From assembly GCA_947258635.1 (NCBI GenBank), contig CAMYJM010000183.1, forward strand, positions 1-5,939: 5,939 nucleotides of DNA, read 5' to 3'. The translations under genes were made by a program, and so were the position numbers. This DNA is from an uncultured Acidimicrobiaceae bacterium. GTDB lineage: Bacteria > Actinomycetota > Acidimicrobiia > Spongiisociales > UBA5794. The notes beneath the pieces are model-generated. The model made no database searches. It had not been told where the DNA came from and worked only from the letters and a program-made list of their open reading frames with translations. Positions 5,062 to 5,939 of this stretch are shown piece by piece. Each line of letters starts with the position of its first letter. The first letter of the stretch is position 1.

Positions 5062-5939
5062 TGCGCAAGGCACTCGTCGCCATCGCCCTGATCGCCACCG
5101 CCTGTTCTCCCGGAGCCACGGCGGAGACGTCGCCGACCCCGCCGCCCGACGGCTCCTCGACTACAGCCGCCCCGACGACCACGGCCCCACCTCCCTCCTC
5201 CTCCACGACCACCACCACGACAACTACAACCACTACTACAACCACCACCACCACACTGCCGCCACCGCCCGACGAGTTCTTCGTGTGGATGCCCAACGGC
5301 CTCACGGATGGCTTCGCCGAATCCCTGGTTGGCGTCGACGGCATCGAGGCGATCACCGAGATACGGACCGCCACGCTGCACATCAAGGCGAGCCACAAGG
5401 CCGACGGCACACCGGTCGACCAGCCCCGGGCGGGCTACGTAATCCCGGTGCATTCCGCCATCGTCGCCCCCGAGGGACTCGAACACATCGTCGGCATATC
5501 CGATCTCGCCCCCGACGAGCTCGTCCTCGGCGATCGCTCCGCCGCGCTGCGCCGGCTCGAAGTCGACGACACCATCACGTTCGAGAAGGCCACGCTGACC
5601 GTCGGCGCCATCGTTCCCGAGTCGCTGATGTCCGGCTACGAGATGATCGCCACAACGGCCGAGCCGTTCGTCGAGAAACGGATGGAGACCCGGGCGGTCC
5701 ACGTGTTGTACAACTGGTCGCGCTACCGGCTTGCTCTGGAAGTCCGGGCTCGGGTCGACGAGGACACCACCTACCGGGTGAGCGAACGGACCAGCAGCGC
5801 CGACCGCGGCGGCCTGGCGGTGCGCTCGCAGAGCTTCATCAAGGAGGTCTTCGGAGAGTTCGCCTACCAGCCGACCGGAGGCCGCAGCTTCGTGATCGAC
5901 CCGGACTGGATCAATGCCAACATCGTCGACGTGCGCATC
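5061..5939 (+). CDS. Lipoprotein with poly-threonine linker, N-terminal part; possible M15-like cell-wall peptidase (runs off the right edge)
   Basis: There are 293 open codons with no stop before the edge. The GTG start gives a short lipoprotein signal (VRKALVAIALIATAC, lipid-accepting Cys15), then a Pro/Ser/Thr linker containing 17 consecutive threonines (residues 49-65, DNA 5205-5255) and PPPP, which would hold the folded part away from the membrane. The ectodomain from about residue 70 contains a region (IVAPEGLEHIVGISDL, DELVLGDRSAALRRL, LTVGAIVPESL) recalling the extracytoplasmic fold of MacB/FtsX-type proteins. From residue 264 come FGEFAY and then FVIDPDWINANIVDV, which I associate with actinobacterial proteins that continue into a D-Ala-D-Ala carboxypeptidase-like M15 domain; that catalytic part would lie outside the window. 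The lipoprotein call is firm and the peptidase call is tentative. The gene follows the terminator-like hairpin and has its own leaderless-type promoter. Confidence 0.8.
   Translation, partial: MRKALVAIALIATACSPGATAETSPTPPPDGSSTTAAPTTTAPPPSSSTTTTTTTTTTTTTTTTTLPPPPDEFFVWMPNGLTDGFAESLVGVDGIEAITEIRTATLHIKASHKADGTPVDQPRAGYVIPVHSAIVAPEGLEHIVGISDLAPDELVLGDRSAALRRLEVDDTITFEKATLTVGAIVPESLMSGYEMIATTAEPFVEKRMETRAVHVLYNWSRYRLALEVRARVDEDTTYRVSERTSSADRGGLAVRSQSFIKEVFGEFAYQPTGGRSFVIDPDWINANIVDVRI
5205..5255 (+). repeat. ACN codon run encoding 17 threonines
   Basis: All 17 codons are ACN, using ACC, ACA, ACT and ACG mixed, so the run is not a pure triplet repeat at the DNA level. It lies in frame in the lipoprotein linker. 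The codon mixture argues for selection on the Thr-rich linker rather than recent slippage, although the ACC-rich parts could still slip. Confidence 0.9.

Noticed and set aside
5205..5255. Possible CRISPR or tandem DNA repeat
   Set aside because: The ACN run is in frame inside a protein linker and has no repeat-spacer structure.
4760..5702. Two minus-strand reading frames (216 and 244 codons), one with a long Val run
   Set aside because: They are antisense to the lipoprotein gene; the Val or Gly runs are merely the complement of its ACN threonine repeat.

Overview
The window is a GC-rich stretch of bacterial chromosome with an actinobacterial style: secreted lipoproteins with Thr/Pro/Ser-rich linkers, one with a 17-threonine run, a GTG start that looks leaderless, GC-rich hairpins without T-tracts, and ATGA start/stop overlaps. 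Poly-threonine linkers next to lipobox cysteines are frequent in Acidimicrobiia and relatives, so an uncultured member of that group is my best guess. This rests on style, not on a marker gene.

Left part, minus strand (about 2801 down to 1): three tightly packed genes whose products all face outward. In transcription order they are a 161-aa membrane-anchored protein with a bacterial Ig-like domain, a 627-aa lipoprotein with a gluzincin-type zinc protease motif (HELFH then EGMAEW), and a smaller lipoprotein resembling the DUF3558 type that runs off the left edge. The first two overlap by ATGA and the third follows after 27 nt, so this looks like one operon for surface proteins.

Middle (2802-3659): a divergent, strongly SD-equipped 73-aa reading frame matches only the start of the GrdB-like (glycine/sarcosine/betaine reductase selenoprotein B family) proteins and then loses similarity, so it is probably a remnant. 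It is followed by non-coding DNA, a minus-strand tRNA with anticodon CAT (tRNA-Ile2 or elongator Met) without encoded CCA, and a 52-nt near-perfect palindrome. Next comes a textbook promoter (TTGACA-17-TACTGT) whose start region carries an 18-bp operator-like inverted repeat.

Right part, plus strand (3660-5939): that promoter drives a 364-aa ArsR-type winged-helix regulator with a large uncharacterised N-terminal region, translationally coupled by ATGA to a 79-aa arginine-rich protein of unknown function. A GC-rich hairpin closes this two-gene unit. A separate, apparently leaderless gene then encodes a lipoprotein with a poly-Thr linker and an ectodomain resembling the N-terminal part of actinobacterial M15-like cell-wall peptidases; it runs off the right edge.

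The most distinctive unit is 3521-5022: long palindrome, operator-bearing promoter, ArsR-type regulator and unknown coupled small protein, with no obvious enzyme or transporter target.
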